Source: Bacteroidales bacterium UBA7258
GTDB taxonomy: Bacteria; Bacteroidota; Bacteroidia; Bacteroidales; UBA932
Assembly (NCBI GenBank): GCA_002472565.1
Contig: DKSK01000027.1
Span: 163,010-227,009 of the forward strand
Direction of reading: 5' to 3'
DNA length: 64,000 nucleotides
Below the pieces are notes generated by a model. The model had not been told where the DNA came from, ran no database searches, and was given only the letters and a program-made list of their open reading frames with translations. Position 1 is the stretch's first letter; the number at the start of each line of letters is the position of its first letter. Below are positions 7,481 to 16,720 of the stretch, one piece after another. Made by a program: the position numbers and the translations under genes.

Positions 7481-8638
7481 TCAGATTATTTTGATGTTGT
7501 GGAGGCTGTTGTGGCGTATCTCGTAATCGAGTCTGTCATCTTCAGTCTCCTCGGTGTCATAATCCTCGCCGGGAATGTGTTCTTCGGCCTCTTTGTTGAT
7601 ATACTCGTCATCCTCTTCGTGAGGCTCCTGCATGATTTCGAGGAGCAGGGTATCCCGCTCGCGAGGCAGAACGAAAAAATCCGGACATTCGGCAGGCACG
7701 AGGATGCATTTGCCCTCATCCAGCCGATACAGGCTAGTGCTGGACTTTCCTTCATCGTCTTTCTCCACGGCCTGCACGTCCGCGCTCCCCTTAAGAGAGT
7801 AGTAGCAGATGAAACTATCGAAGCGGCCGGCTATCACATGGATAGCGTCATTCAGACGTATCCTGTTGACTGAGAATTCGTTGCACTTGCAGAGCTTCTC
7901 TGCCGCGCCCTCGTCGCCTTCGGCGGGAGTGCCGGACTGGGAAGCCTTCATATTCTTCAGAGGGTCGAAGGCTTTCATGTCCATAAAGTCCATTGCCGCG
8001 ACTATCCCCATGTCTTCCATTCCGTCGCCCTTGATCTGGGCCTGGGCATCGCCGGCCCCGGTCCATTCAGTCAAGGTAAAATCGAGCGGAGAAGCTTCGG
8101 CGACTTCGATTATCTTGAGCCCGCCTTCTGCAGAATGGACAGTGCCCGGGCTTATGAAGAAATGATCCCCGGCATGGGGAGTTAGCTCGCGGAGGGAGGA
8201 AACGATGCTTCCGTCCATGCAGCCTTCGTAAAGTCTTGAGGCTGAGACATCTTCCTTAAATCCGATGTAGAGTTTCGAGCCTGGACGGGCATCCGCTATG
8301 TACCAAAGCTTCGTCTTTCCAAGGGCGTCATAGCGCTGGCCTGCTACCTCGTCGTCCGGGCTGACCGTCAGCGGCAGCCTTTCCTCCACTTCAAGCGCCC
8401 TTACCATCACCGGGAAGAGGCGTCCCGTGTAAGAGAAGACAAAGTCTCCCACTACACGGTCCATGTAGGTCTCCATGACCTCGTCAAGGCTGTTGTCTTC
8501 CAGCCAGCCGTTTCCGACCTGAGTGTCATAGACTCCCAAATCTGCCAATCTGTAAAATTCTTTTCCCCAAGGATGGGTCTCTTCTATGGCCTTGAAGGTC
8601 ATAGGATATAGTTTGCGTGGCTTTTCTTCTTCTGCCAT
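7481..8638 (-). CDS. Class I mannose-6-phosphate isomerase-like cupin with substituted metal ligands
   Basis: A 385-residue protein laid out like short ManA enzymes: HPWGKEF (22-28), the PDDEVAGQRYDALGKT block (94-109), FISPGTVHSAEGGLKIIEV (161-179) and a second cupin half. ManA interconverts mannose-6-P and fructose-6-P using one zinc held by Gln-x-His, Glu and His. Here the usual QVHPDD reads TVSPDD (Thr91, Ser93 replacing Gln and His) and the usual GKTE reads GKTK (Lys110 replacing Glu); only His168 remains. Three of four ligands are therefore lost, and the protein may be a non-catalytic or repurposed member. A long acidic tail (about 345-370, with HEEDDEY and TEETEDD) is unusual for the family. 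Confidence 0.8.
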   Translation of the reverse strand: MAEEEKPRKLYPMTFKAIEETHPWGKEFYRLADLGVYDTQVGNGWLEDNSLDEVMETYMDRVVGDFVFSYTGRLFPVMVRALEVEERLPLTVSPDDEVAGQRYDALGKTKLWYIADARPGSKLYIGFKEDVSASRLYEGCMDGSIVSSLRELTPHAGDHFFISPGTVHSAEGGLKIIEVAEASPLDFTLTEWTGAGDAQAQIKGDGMEDMGIVAAMDFMDMKAFDPLKNMKASQSGTPAEGDEGAAEKLCKCNEFSVNRIRLNDAIHVIAGRFDSFICYYSLKGSADVQAVEKDDEGKSSTSLYRLDEGKCILVPAECPDFFVLPRERDTLLLEIMQEPHEEDDEYINKEAEEHIPGEDYDTEETEDDRLDYEIRHNSLHNIKII

Positions 8639-8723
8639 GATTCTTTATTTCTTAAATTCAGTCCCCTTGTCCGGAGCCGCCTTAAGGCCTCCGCCTCTGG
8701 GGAAAATCGCAGGGTCCGGGGGA

Positions 8724-8731
8724 CAAAAGTA
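8724..8731 (-). promoter_or_regulatory. -7 element upstream of the ManA-like gene
   Basis: The minus strand reads TACTTTTG, an exact TAnnTTTG, about 85 nt before the ATG at 8638. No convincing -33 box is visible at 19-21 bp. Confidence 0.4.
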
Positions 8732-8820
8732 ATAAAATTTGCGTTTTCGATGAAAAATCTATTCCTTATGGTGCAAGTTTCTATGGATAAATTCGTTAAT
8801 AGAGAAAACGCTTCATCGAT

Positions 8821-9471
8821 ATGAATAGAACTATGCTGATTCTTCTGCTCCTTGTTCTGGCCTGCACCTTTTCTTCAGCCCAAAACAGGCAGGGACCCGC
8901 TTTAAGAAACGGAATCGGCGTGCGCCCCCTCGAGGTTGAGCTGCGCTTCCCCGCAGTGACGAACCCCCTCGGCAATATCGAAGGCGTCGAGGCCACAGCC
9001 AATCTCGGCTTCGGAATTGAATTTCGCTATAACCTTGATAACAAAACGCTTCCTTTAGACTTCGGGCTTGGGTACGAAGCATCCGCCACCTCTTACTACG
9101 AGACAGATTCACCATACGATGGCTGGATGAATCCATCCGAAAAAATGAATATCGTCTCCGCTTATACCGACTGGAATTTCCGTCAGGCAAAGAAATTCAA
9201 TCCTTTCATCGGTTTCGGTACCGGAATTGCCTATTGCGAAACAGAGAATTTGTATTCATGGGATGAGAAGAGCAATCCGAACCTTGTATACGACATGGGT
9301 GAAGAGTATCAATGGAATCCTGTTTTCATTCCTCGCATAGGCTTCGAGGCCTGGGCCCATGTCCGCGTAAGTGCCTATCTGCTGCTTTGCAAGAAGGGGC
9401 TCAGCAATTTTTCAGTCTCAGCAGGCTGGACGATAGGCGGCGGGCGGAAACCTTGGGGACGGCTGAAGTGA
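8821..9471 (+). CDS. Outer-membrane beta-barrel protein, unknown function
   Basis: A 216-residue protein with a clear signal peptide (hydrophobic core at about 5-16, ending SSAQ). The rest alternates polar and aromatic residues in strand-like runs (FGIEFRYNL, LDFGLGYEASATSYYE, FNPFIGFGTGIAYCE, FIPRIGFEAWAHVRVSAYLL, FSVSAGWTIGGG), typical of a small OmpW/OprF-like eight-strand barrel. No function can be assigned. It is monocistronic; a TAAATTCG box at 8788-8795 could be its -7 element. Confidence 0.7.
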   Translation: MNRTMLILLLLVLACTFSSAQNRQGPALRNGIGVRPLEVELRFPAVTNPLGNIEGVEATANLGFGIEFRYNLDNKTLPLDFGLGYEASATSYYETDSPYDGWMNPSEKMNIVSAYTDWNFRQAKKFNPFIGFGTGIAYCETENLYSWDEKSNPNLVYDMGEEYQWNPVFIPRIGFEAWAHVRVSAYLLLCKKGLSNFSVSAGWTIGGGRKPWGRLK

Positions 9472-9478
9472 GCGCGGC

Positions 9479-10396
9479 CTAGAGGTCGAAAAGCGGGGTC
9501 GGAGAGGTGCGCGGAAGGGCGAGGAGGCGGACGGCGCAGCCGGAACCCGGCAGGCTGGCGGATCCAGTATGAGAGATGTAAGATCCTGAAGCTTCGGCAA
9601 GCAGTCCGCTAGTTCCGGAAGGGGCGGGATTGCCGATGACCTCGACTCCCAAAGATTCCAGAGCCGCGGCCGCCGAAAGGGTTGCCTTCTCATGTGTATT
9701 ATTGTTCTCGCTCAGATGACAGAGGAAAATCCGTTCCAGACCCGGATGCCAGAAAGCCTTGATGGCTTCGGCGCACTCGGCGTTTGAAAGATGCCCGTGC
9801 CCCTGGCTGATTCTCATCTTAAGCTCTTGAGTGTAAGGGCCGTGAAGGAGCATATAGTCATCATAATTAGACTCTATGACTACTGTCTCGGCCTGCCGCG
9901 CAAAAGAAAGGGCTTCCTCCGTCATTCTGCCCAAATCGGTCATTATCACGAACTTTCTGTCGCCATAGGCTATGGCATAGCCGACCGTCTGGGTAGCGTC
10001 ATGAGGGACTTCGAAATATCTCACATTGAAGCCGCAGATTTCGTTCCACTTTCCCTCTTCAATGTCCCGGCGGCAAGACTGCATGAAAGGATAGCAGAAG
10101 CCTCGGCCGAGAAAAGCGGAATGCAGCTTCTCTGTCGCCCAAATCGGCTTTTTGAGCCGCTTGGCATAAGAGGCGAGATTGCGGACATGGTCCCAATGGT
10201 CATGGGTCACGAGGACGGCGCCGAAAGCTTCCATGTCGAGACCCTCAGCTTGCAATGCGTTTTTTAAAGCGCGGACGCTCACCCCGGCATCAATCAGCAC
10301 TCCGCAATGCGCCTTGCCGGTAAGATCATCGCCCAGATAATAGCAGTTCCCTGCACTTCCGGACGAAAGACTCATGAATTTCAAGCCCACCTTCAA
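9479..10396 (-). CDS. Metallo-beta-lactamase-fold hydrolase, WalJ/YycJ type
   Basis: A 305-residue protein opening with FMSLSSGSAGNCYYL and carrying the metal motif THDHWDH (about 64-70), a later DLG (metal) and CHLSENNN, the pattern of YycJ/WalJ-type metallo-hydrolases implicated in DNA-end processing and cell-wall signalling. It is the last gene of a three-gene operon; its ATG overlaps the stop of the HAD gene (ATGA). The start at 10396 fits this overlap; a start seven codons later (MSLSS) is also possible. The last 50 residues (Ser/Pro/Gly-rich) look unlike the family core. Confidence 0.85.
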   Translation of the reverse strand: MKVGLKFMSLSSGSAGNCYYLGDDLTGKAHCGVLIDAGVSVRALKNALQAEGLDMEAFGAVLVTHDHWDHVRNLASYAKRLKKPIWATEKLHSAFLGRGFCYPFMQSCRRDIEEGKWNEICGFNVRYFEVPHDATQTVGYAIAYGDRKFVIMTDLGRMTEEALSFARQAETVVIESNYDDYMLLHGPYTQELKMRISQGHGHLSNAECAEAIKAFWHPGLERIFLCHLSENNNTHEKATLSAAAALESLGVEVIGNPAPSGTSGLLAEASGSYISHTGSASLPGSGCAVRLLALPRTSPTPLFDL

Positions 10397-11016
10397 TCCT
10401 CCACAGACGCTCTTACCAGAGCCCCGAGATCGGAGCCTTGCTCATACACAAGTCCCTTCAGGCCGGCCTTGCAGGCGGCTTCGGCATTGAGAGGAGAATC
10501 ATCGATGAAGAGACATTCTCCCACCTTCAAACCCGTCCTTCTGACAGCTTCTCTGAAGATAGCGAGGTCCGGCTTCTGCATTTTCATCTCGCAGGAGATA
10601 AACTCGTCCTTGAAGATGCACCTCCAGTCGATGTCCTCTTTTTCCATGATGGAATGGCAGAATTTCATGGATATAGGATTGTTGTTGGAAAGCAGGTAGA
10701 GGCTGTACTTGCCGGACAGTTCCTTAAGGAGGGCCGCTTTTCCCGGATCAATCCCTGTAAGGAGGCTTCCCATGGCCCTGTCCACGTCTTCCGGAGTGCT
10801 TCCCGGCCTGGAATCTTTCAGCACATAAGCGCGGAACTCCTCAGGGCTCACCGTGCCTTCTTCCAATTCGCCGTACATTCCCCTCTGGTGGGTTGTGGAC
10901 AACATCAGGTCAATCTTCCGATAACCCAGAATCGTGTAGAAAGCTTGCCTGCACGACTCCATGTCCACATTGATTATCACCCCGCCGATATCAAAAATTA
11001 TCGCCTTAGTCTTCAT
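10393..11016 (-). CDS. HAD-superfamily hydrolase, subfamily IA (YihX-like)
   Basis: A 207-residue protein with HAD motif I FDIGGVIIN (nucleophile Asp9), a helical cap, motif II LLSNNNP (Ser near 109), motif III Lys in MQKPDLAIF and motif IV FIDDSPLN. The second Asp of motif I is replaced by Gly, as in YihX-type sugar-phosphate phosphatases (DLGNV). The likely role is hydrolysis of a small phosphate ester such as glucose-1-phosphate or a nucleotide. Its start overlaps the stop of the TPR gene and its stop overlaps the next start, so all three genes are probably translationally coupled. Confidence 0.85.
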   Translation of the reverse strand: MKTKAIIFDIGGVIINVDMESCRQAFYTILGYRKIDLMLSTTHQRGMYGELEEGTVSPEEFRAYVLKDSRPGSTPEDVDRAMGSLLTGIDPGKAALLKELSGKYSLYLLSNNNPISMKFCHSIMEKEDIDWRCIFKDEFISCEMKMQKPDLAIFREAVRRTGLKVGECLFIDDSPLNAEAACKAGLKGLVYEQGSDLGALVRASVED

Positions 11017-13037
11017 CGCTGATTCTCATCGGTTTCACAATACTTGCTGATAACGCTATAGGCGTCAGAGACTCCCAGCTCACCCGCGCGGGACAGGTCT
11101 ATGCAACCCTTCTCCTTGTCTTTCAGATAGATAAGGACGAGACCTCTGTTGAAGTAGGCATCCCCGAAATAAGGATAGAGGCCGACCGCCTTGTCGTAAT
11201 CAGAGATCGCCTCCACCATGTCTGTAGAAAGGACCCTTAGATTACCCATGTCGTAATAGATGTATGGATTGTCTTTCACCATCTGCAGAGCCTTGTCCAG
11301 GTCGGAAATAGCGTCGGAATAGTCGTAGGTCTTAGTCACCTTGTCCTGGACTCTGGCCCTGGTCGTCCCCTGGTCATCCATGCTAAGGGTCTGGACATTG
11401 CTCTCCACAGAGGATATGAAGTCTATCATCTCGGCTCTGAGGACGGCTCTGTTCAAGAGGTAGAAGGCTCCGTAGGCCCTCTGGTACTTGTCGGAAGAAG
11501 CCTCGGCGGCAAAGATGGCGTCATTATAGTAGCCGAGGGCAGTGTTGTACTGCCGTTCGGCGACTTCATATGCTCCTTTCCGGAAAGAGGATATCGCCGG
11601 CGGAATGTCCGTCTGGCCGTAGATGATGTCTCCGATTTTTTCCAGACCGGCGAAGCGGGCGGAATCAACGGAGGCTATCTTCACCGGGACTCCTGCCTCG
11701 AGGCAGAACTTGTCCACCAAGGCATTTTCGTAACGGCTGGTGATGGCATACGCACCTTCCTCAGAAGAATTTGCAAGGACGAAACGGTAGAGCGGCCTGA
11801 GTCTTATGTCCACGTCACGGTTCTGCAGAAGTTCGTTGTCGAAATCCTTCTTCGCAAACTCAGCGTCAAGACTTAGGAGGGAGCTGTATTTCATGGTGGT
11901 GTCGGCGAAAGAGCCGGCGGCCTCCTTATTTTTCTCACGATACTCGCTGACCTTTTGCTGGGCGATTTCGTAATCTCTCTTGGATGCCCTCTGGCGCCCC
12001 ATCATGTTCTCCACATAAGACCTGTTCATGTAGGCCTTGGCGAAGTCCGGATAGAGGTCTATGGCCTTGTCGTAATCCTCAAGGGCGTCCTGCCACCTCC
12101 CCATGTTTATGAAGTAAGAGGCCCTGTTGAAATAGGCGAGGACGTTGTCAGGATTGATGTTTATGACTCTGTCCATGTCGGCAAGGGCGGATTCATAGTC
12201 TCCGACCTGGGCTCGGATGAGGCTGCGGTTGTAGAGGGTGAGAGAATTGCCCGGCTCCTCTTTAAGCACCCTGTCAAGATCCGCCATAGCGGAATTATAG
12301 TCCTTCTTGTAATAATACAAGAGGGCCCTCATGAAATAATTATAGGTGCTAGTCGAATCTATGTCTATAGCCTTGTCGATGTCCGAGAGGGCCTTGTCGT
12401 AGTCGCCCTTGTCGGAATAGAGCCTTGCCCTTCTGACATAACCCTCAGGCTCATAGCGGTCTATTTCTATTGCCTTGTCGTAGTCGGCCAGGGCCGCGGT
12501 CGTATCCGAAAGATAGAGATTGCTCGCGCCTCTGTTCAGATAGGCGAGGGCGTCTTTCGGCTCACGCCTTATGTACCAGTCGAAGTCGGCTACGGCCTTG
12601 TCAAACTGGCGGGAGAGAAAATATGTCACGCCTCTGCTGAAATAGAGACCTTCTTCGCCCGGCCGGAGATAGAGGGCCTTTTCAAGGTCGGATAGAGCCT
12701 TGTCATATTCTCCCAGACGGCTCTCCGAAATGGCCCTGTAATGGTAGCCGGAGGTAAAGACAGGGTTGAGACGGACGGAGGTGTTGAAATCTCCCTCCGC
12801 GCCTCTTATGTCTCCGAGATTATACTTGGCGATTCCCCGGTAAAAAAAGGTCCAGAAGTCGGTCGTGTCAAGTCTTGCGAGGATGTTGAAATTCTCGATC
12901 GACTGGGCATAACGGCCGTCGGCGAGCGCCTGCCGCCCCCTGAGAAAGAACACATCCTTGTCATATTGAGCCCTGACCTCGACCGAGGAGAAGGCGAAAA
13001 GCAAAAGGACGAAGATGATCCCTGCCAGTTTTTTCAT
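11013..13037 (-). CDS. Exported TPR-repeat protein
   Basis: A 674-residue protein with a signal peptide (KKLAGIIFVLLLFAFSSVEVRAQ). The mature part is a long array of 34-residue tetratricopeptide repeats from about 25 to 345, with recurring DKALSDIDKAI, YFNRA and GDYDKAL-type helices, then a less regular stretch and two more TPR units near the C-terminus (about 585-655). TPR arrays act as protein-protein scaffolds; in Bacteroidota such periplasmic proteins often serve envelope assembly. Partners cannot be named. It heads the operon with the HAD and WalJ-like genes. Confidence 0.87.
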   Translation of the reverse strand: MKKLAGIIFVLLLFAFSSVEVRAQYDKDVFFLRGRQALADGRYAQSIENFNILARLDTTDFWTFFYRGIAKYNLGDIRGAEGDFNTSVRLNPVFTSGYHYRAISESRLGEYDKALSDLEKALYLRPGEEGLYFSRGVTYFLSRQFDKAVADFDWYIRREPKDALAYLNRGASNLYLSDTTAALADYDKAIEIDRYEPEGYVRRARLYSDKGDYDKALSDIDKAIDIDSTSTYNYFMRALLYYYKKDYNSAMADLDRVLKEEPGNSLTLYNRSLIRAQVGDYESALADMDRVININPDNVLAYFNRASYFINMGRWQDALEDYDKAIDLYPDFAKAYMNRSYVENMMGRQRASKRDYEIAQQKVSEYREKNKEAAGSFADTTMKYSSLLSLDAEFAKKDFDNELLQNRDVDIRLRPLYRFVLANSSEEGAYAITSRYENALVDKFCLEAGVPVKIASVDSARFAGLEKIGDIIYGQTDIPPAISSFRKGAYEVAERQYNTALGYYNDAIFAAEASSDKYQRAYGAFYLLNRAVLRAEMIDFISSVESNVQTLSMDDQGTTRARVQDKVTKTYDYSDAISDLDKALQMVKDNPYIYYDMGNLRVLSTDMVEAISDYDKAVGLYPYFGDAYFNRGLVLIYLKDKEKGCIDLSRAGELGVSDAYSVISKYCETDENQR

Positions 13038-13101
13038 AATCTCGCCGAATATTTCTAATTTTGAGCCAATTTACCTGAAAGGGCCCTGCCCCAAAGGTCT
13101 A

Positions 13102-13109
13102 CAAAGATA
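13102..13109 (-). promoter_or_regulatory. -7 element upstream of the TPR operon
   Basis: The minus strand reads TATCTTTG, an exact TAnnTTTG, 64 nt before the ATG at 13037. No good -33 box is seen at the expected spacing. Confidence 0.4.
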
Positions 13110-13118
13110 ACATTTATC

Positions 13119-14180
13119 GTGCCCGAAAATATATATTCGACCAAAATTTTTCTCCTTGCGGCCGTCTCCGCACTGTCCTTGCTTCTGGCTGCGGCCTGTC
13201 CTTCACCGGCCTGGGCTGCGGAACCTCAGGGGGCGGAAAATCCCAGAGTCATAAACCTGAGAGACAGCCGGGAGGCTCACAAGGTGGTCACCGAAGACAA
13301 GCTCCGCTACGGGGTTTCCTTCCTCTCCGACAGCGTCTGCGGAGGGAGAGCCACCGGGAGCCTCGGCGCCACGGCCGCCGCGATGTGGATAGAGAACGAG
13401 TGGAGGAGGATAGGAATCAAGCCCATGGGAGAGACCTATTCAAGTTCCTTCAGGACAAGGGACGGGAAGATAGCCAGAGACCTTATCGGCACGCTTTCCG
13501 GCTCGTGGAAGGGTCCGAGGGCGATGTACATCATCGTCATGGCCCATTACGACGGTCTCGGCACCATCGCCGGAACCATGTATCCCGGTGCGGACAGCAA
13601 CGCCTCCGGGGTTGTCGCCATGAATTCGGTAGGCGAAATGTTCCGCACCATGACCAGAGTGCACAAGACATACGGACGGAATCTCATCTTCGTGGCTCTT
13701 GACTCGAAAGAACCAGCCATGGAGGGGGCGAGGCATCTGTGGGACCTCATCCAGGGCGGTTTCCTGAAGGATCCCGCAAGCGGAAAGGTCATCTCGGTCG
13801 AGGACATTGCGATGACGGTCAATATCGACCAGGTCGGCGGTTCCGCCAACAAGCTCAAGAACGGGAACAAGGATTTCCTGATAGTCCTGGGCGGTGACGG
13901 AGGCTTCTCCCTAGGCGCCCTGACCAGAGAGAGCAGCCGCTACCTTCTCGGAATCGAGGCTTCGGGCGACTATTTCGGCAGCGAAGGCTTCACCAAGCTT
14001 TTCTACGAGAGGGTCAGCGACCAGCGCATCTTCCTCGAGAACGGCATAAAATCTGTGCTTTTCACGAGCGGGATAACGATGAATAACAACAAACCCGCCG
14101 ACACCGCCAAGTCCCTGGACTACGGCCTCTTCAAGAGAAGAGTCTGGCTGATTTTCCACTGGATAGAGGCGATGATTTGA
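13119..14180 (+). CDS. M28-family zinc peptidase homologue with altered active site
   Basis: A 353-residue protein starting at GTG, with a signal peptide (hydrophobic to about residue 34, AWAA). M28 landmarks are AHYDGLG (His143), PGADSNASG (Asp159) and NIDQVG (Asp237), which are metal ligands. Where the family has a Glu-Glu pair (catalytic base then zinc ligand) this protein reads LDSKEPAMEGA, so the base is Lys197 while ligand Glu198 is kept. The terminal HxxPxD ligand reads MNNNKPAD, with Asn for His. It should fold like an aminopeptidase but may bind zinc poorly or lack activity. It precedes the ABC exporter gene by 42 bp. Confidence 0.8.
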   Translation: MPENIYSTKIFLLAAVSALSLLLAAACPSPAWAAEPQGAENPRVINLRDSREAHKVVTEDKLRYGVSFLSDSVCGGRATGSLGATAAAMWIENEWRRIGIKPMGETYSSSFRTRDGKIARDLIGTLSGSWKGPRAMYIIVMAHYDGLGTIAGTMYPGADSNASGVVAMNSVGEMFRTMTRVHKTYGRNLIFVALDSKEPAMEGARHLWDLIQGGFLKDPASGKVISVEDIAMTVNIDQVGGSANKLKNGNKDFLIVLGGDGGFSLGALTRESSRYLLGIEASGDYFGSEGFTKLFYERVSDQRIFLENGIKSVLFTSGITMNNNKPADTAKSLDYGLFKRRVWLIFHWIEAMI

Positions 14181-14222
14181 GGAAATATTCCTAATTTTAC
14201 AATTTGACATAAACCCTTACCG

Positions 14223-16067
14223 ATGAAAGAATTCTGGCAAGTAATCAAAAGATATGTAGGCCCTTACAAGAAATATCTGGGCTGGTCGGTCGTGCTGAAC
14301 GTACTGAGCGCCATCTTCAACATCTTCTCCTTCTCGATCATCATCCCGATGCTCCGCATCCTCTTCAAGATGAACGACAAGGTCTACGAGCATATAAGCC
14401 TCAGCCTGAGCGGGATGAGCCTCAAGCAGTACGGCGACGGCCTGGTCAACAACGCCTACTGGTACATCCAGGACCTTATGCAGACCAGGGGAGGCGCCTT
14501 CGCCCTCTTCGTTCTCTGCGCCTTCCTCGTCTTCATGACCCTTCTCAAGACGGCCTGCTATTTCGGCTCCTCCGCCGTCATGATTCCGATAAGGACAGGG
14601 GTGACCAGAGACCTGAGAATGCAGATCTACAACAAGATACTTGCTCTCCCGATAGGCTTTTTCTCAGAGGAGCGCAAGGGCGACATCATAGCCAGGATGA
14701 GCGGAGACGTCCAGGAAATCGACAGTTCCATCATGAGCTCCCTGGACATGCTCATTAAAAATCCTATCCTCATCATCTTCTACGTCTCCACCCTCTTTTT
14801 AGTCAGCTGGAAGATGACCCTCTTCGCCATCATGGTGGTTCCTGTTCTGGGGTGGATAATGGGAGTGATCGGCAAGCAGCTGAAAAAGAAGAGTCTCCTT
14901 GCACAGTCATTGTGGAGCGACACCATGTCTCAGGTAGAAGAGACGCTCGGGGGGCTGAGGATCATCAAGGCCTTCATCGCGGAGAAGACAATGGGCTCCC
15001 GCTTCTTCAAGATAACGGATTCATACCGCAAGAAGACGGGACGCGTCAGCACCCGCCAGGCCCTCGCCCATCCTGTGAGCGAATTCCTCGGCACCGTCCT
15101 CATAGTGATAGTCCTGCTCTTCGGCGGCATCCTCATCCTTTCGGACCACTCCCCTATCGACGCCCCGACCTTCATGTACTACATGGTCATTCTCTACAGC
15201 GTCATCAATCCTCTGAAGGATTTTTCGAAGGCATCCTACAATATCCCGAAGGGTCTCGCCTCCATGGAAAGGGTCGACAAGATCCTCCGGGCCGAGAATA
15301 CCATAAAGGAGGCGGCATCTCCGAAACCTCTGACTTCTTTTGAGGAGGGAATCGAGGTCAGCCATGTCTGCTTCCAGTATGAACAAGGAAGGCAGATTCT
15401 CGACGATGTCAACCTGAACATTCCTAAGGGCAAGTCAATAGCCATCGTTGGAGAGTCCGGAGCCGGAAAATCGACGCTTGTGGATCTCATCCCCCGATTC
15501 TACGATGTAACTTCCGGAGCCATAATGATTGACGGGAAGGACATCAGGGACCTGAGTCTGAGAGACCTCCGCTCGCTGATAGGCTACGTCAACCAGGAGC
15601 CGATTCTCTTCAACGACACGATTTTCAACAACATAGCCTTCGGAGTCAAGGACGCCACCATGGAACAGGTCGTAGCGGCCGCCAAAATCGCCAACGCCCA
15701 TGACTTCATCATGGAGAAGGAAGAGGGCTACCAGACCAACGTCGGAGACAGAGGAACGAAGCTCTCAGGAGGCCAGAGGCAGAGAATTTCCATCGCCAGG
15801 GCCCTGCTCAAGAACCCACCTATCCTCATTCTTGACGAGGCTACGGCCTCTCTTGACACCGAATCGGAAAGGCTGGTGCAGGAAGCCATCGGAAGGCTCA
15901 TGACTAACAGGACGACGATCGCCATCGCCCACAGGCTCTCCACCATCAAGAACTCTGACGAGATAGTCGTCATGCACGAAGGGAAAATCGTCGAAAGAGG
16001 CCGCCATGAGGAGCTCATCGCCATGGGAGGCTTCTACAAGCATCTCAATGATATGCAAAGTCTATGA
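14223..16067 (+). CDS. MsbA-like ABC exporter (fused membrane and ATPase domains)
   Basis: A 614-residue half-transporter. Residues about 1-330 hold six membrane helices of the type-I exporter fold (FFSEERKGDIIARMSGDVQE is the coupling region); about 355-605 is the ATPase with Walker A GESGAGKST (from residue 410), signature LSGGQRQRISIARAL, Walker B ILILDEATASLD and the H-loop AIAHRLSTI. Such homodimers flip lipid A precursors or other lipids outward; the specific cargo cannot be read. It starts a run of overlapping genes: the next ATG lies within its stop codon (ATGA). Confidence 0.9.
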   Translation: MKEFWQVIKRYVGPYKKYLGWSVVLNVLSAIFNIFSFSIIIPMLRILFKMNDKVYEHISLSLSGMSLKQYGDGLVNNAYWYIQDLMQTRGGAFALFVLCAFLVFMTLLKTACYFGSSAVMIPIRTGVTRDLRMQIYNKILALPIGFFSEERKGDIIARMSGDVQEIDSSIMSSLDMLIKNPILIIFYVSTLFLVSWKMTLFAIMVVPVLGWIMGVIGKQLKKKSLLAQSLWSDTMSQVEETLGGLRIIKAFIAEKTMGSRFFKITDSYRKKTGRVSTRQALAHPVSEFLGTVLIVIVLLFGGILILSDHSPIDAPTFMYYMVILYSVINPLKDFSKASYNIPKGLASMERVDKILRAENTIKEAASPKPLTSFEEGIEVSHVCFQYEQGRQILDDVNLNIPKGKSIAIVGESGAGKSTLVDLIPRFYDVTSGAIMIDGKDIRDLSLRDLRSLIGYVNQEPILFNDTIFNNIAFGVKDATMEQVVAAAKIANAHDFIMEKEEGYQTNVGDRGTKLSGGQRQRISIARALLKNPPILILDEATASLDTESERLVQEAIGRLMTNRTTIAIAHRLSTIKNSDEIVVMHEGKIVERGRHEELIAMGGFYKHLNDMQSL

Positions 16068-16720
16068 TGAAGAGTATAGACATTCCATATATCGAAGGAC
16101 TCGGCTCCATGGATATGGGGAGGCTGGACCTTTCCTTGGATTCGAAGGGTGCGAAAGGCTTCACGGACTGCGTCTGCTGGCCGGAGCGCTTCCCCTATAT
16201 GCCGGATTGTTCCTTTGCCATGGGACATGACGGAGAAAATCTCTGCATACTCTTCCATGTCAGAGGTCTCGACCTCAGGGCGCAGGCCTTGGAGGACAAC
16301 GGCCCGGTCTGGGAGGACAGCTGCTGCGAAGTCTTCATCGCAGATCCAAGGAACGGCAATTACTATAATTTCGAAGAAAACTGCATAGGGACCATGGTGA
16401 ACGGCATGGGAGAGGCGAGAAACGGACGCGTCCGCCGCGGAGCGGAGGAGATGGGGCGCATCCGCAGATTCTCCACCCTCCCTCGCAGACAGATCGACCT
16501 CTCCGGCAAGATCTTCGGCTGGAGCGTCGGCATGGTCATTCCTTTCTTCCTCTTCGGGCTCGGGAAAGGAGAACTCCCCGCCACGCTAAGAGGCAACGTC
16601 TACAAATGCGGCGACAAGACCGCTCATCCTCATTTCCTGGCCTGGAACAAGGTGGAGACTCCTGCTCCGGATTTTCACAGGCCGGATTTCTTCGGCGAAT
16701 TCAGATTCATCCAGAAATGA
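16064..16720 (+). CDS. CBM9-like carbohydrate-binding-fold protein
   Basis: A 218-residue protein without a signal peptide. The pattern WEDSCCEVFIADPRNGNYYNFEEN followed by GTM matches the CBM9-like domain that occurs alone or fused to glycan enzymes in Bacteroidota; a conserved late block reads GNVYKCGDKTAHPHFLAWN. Function of the stand-alone form is not established. Translation is coupled to the ABC exporter upstream (4-nt overlap) and to the VanZ-like gene downstream (4-nt overlap). Confidence 0.72.
   Translation: MMKSIDIPYIEGLGSMDMGRLDLSLDSKGAKGFTDCVCWPERFPYMPDCSFAMGHDGENLCILFHVRGLDLRAQALEDNGPVWEDSCCEVFIADPRNGNYYNFEENCIGTMVNGMGEARNGRVRRGAEEMGRIRRFSTLPRRQIDLSGKIFGWSVGMVIPFFLFGLGKGELPATLRGNVYKCGDKTAHPHFLAWNKVETPAPDFHRPDFFGEFRFIQK

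Noticed and set aside
11013..13037. DNA-level repeat array in the TPR gene
   Set aside because: The similarity is at the protein level (34-residue TPR units), with diverged DNA; no separate repeat feature is needed.
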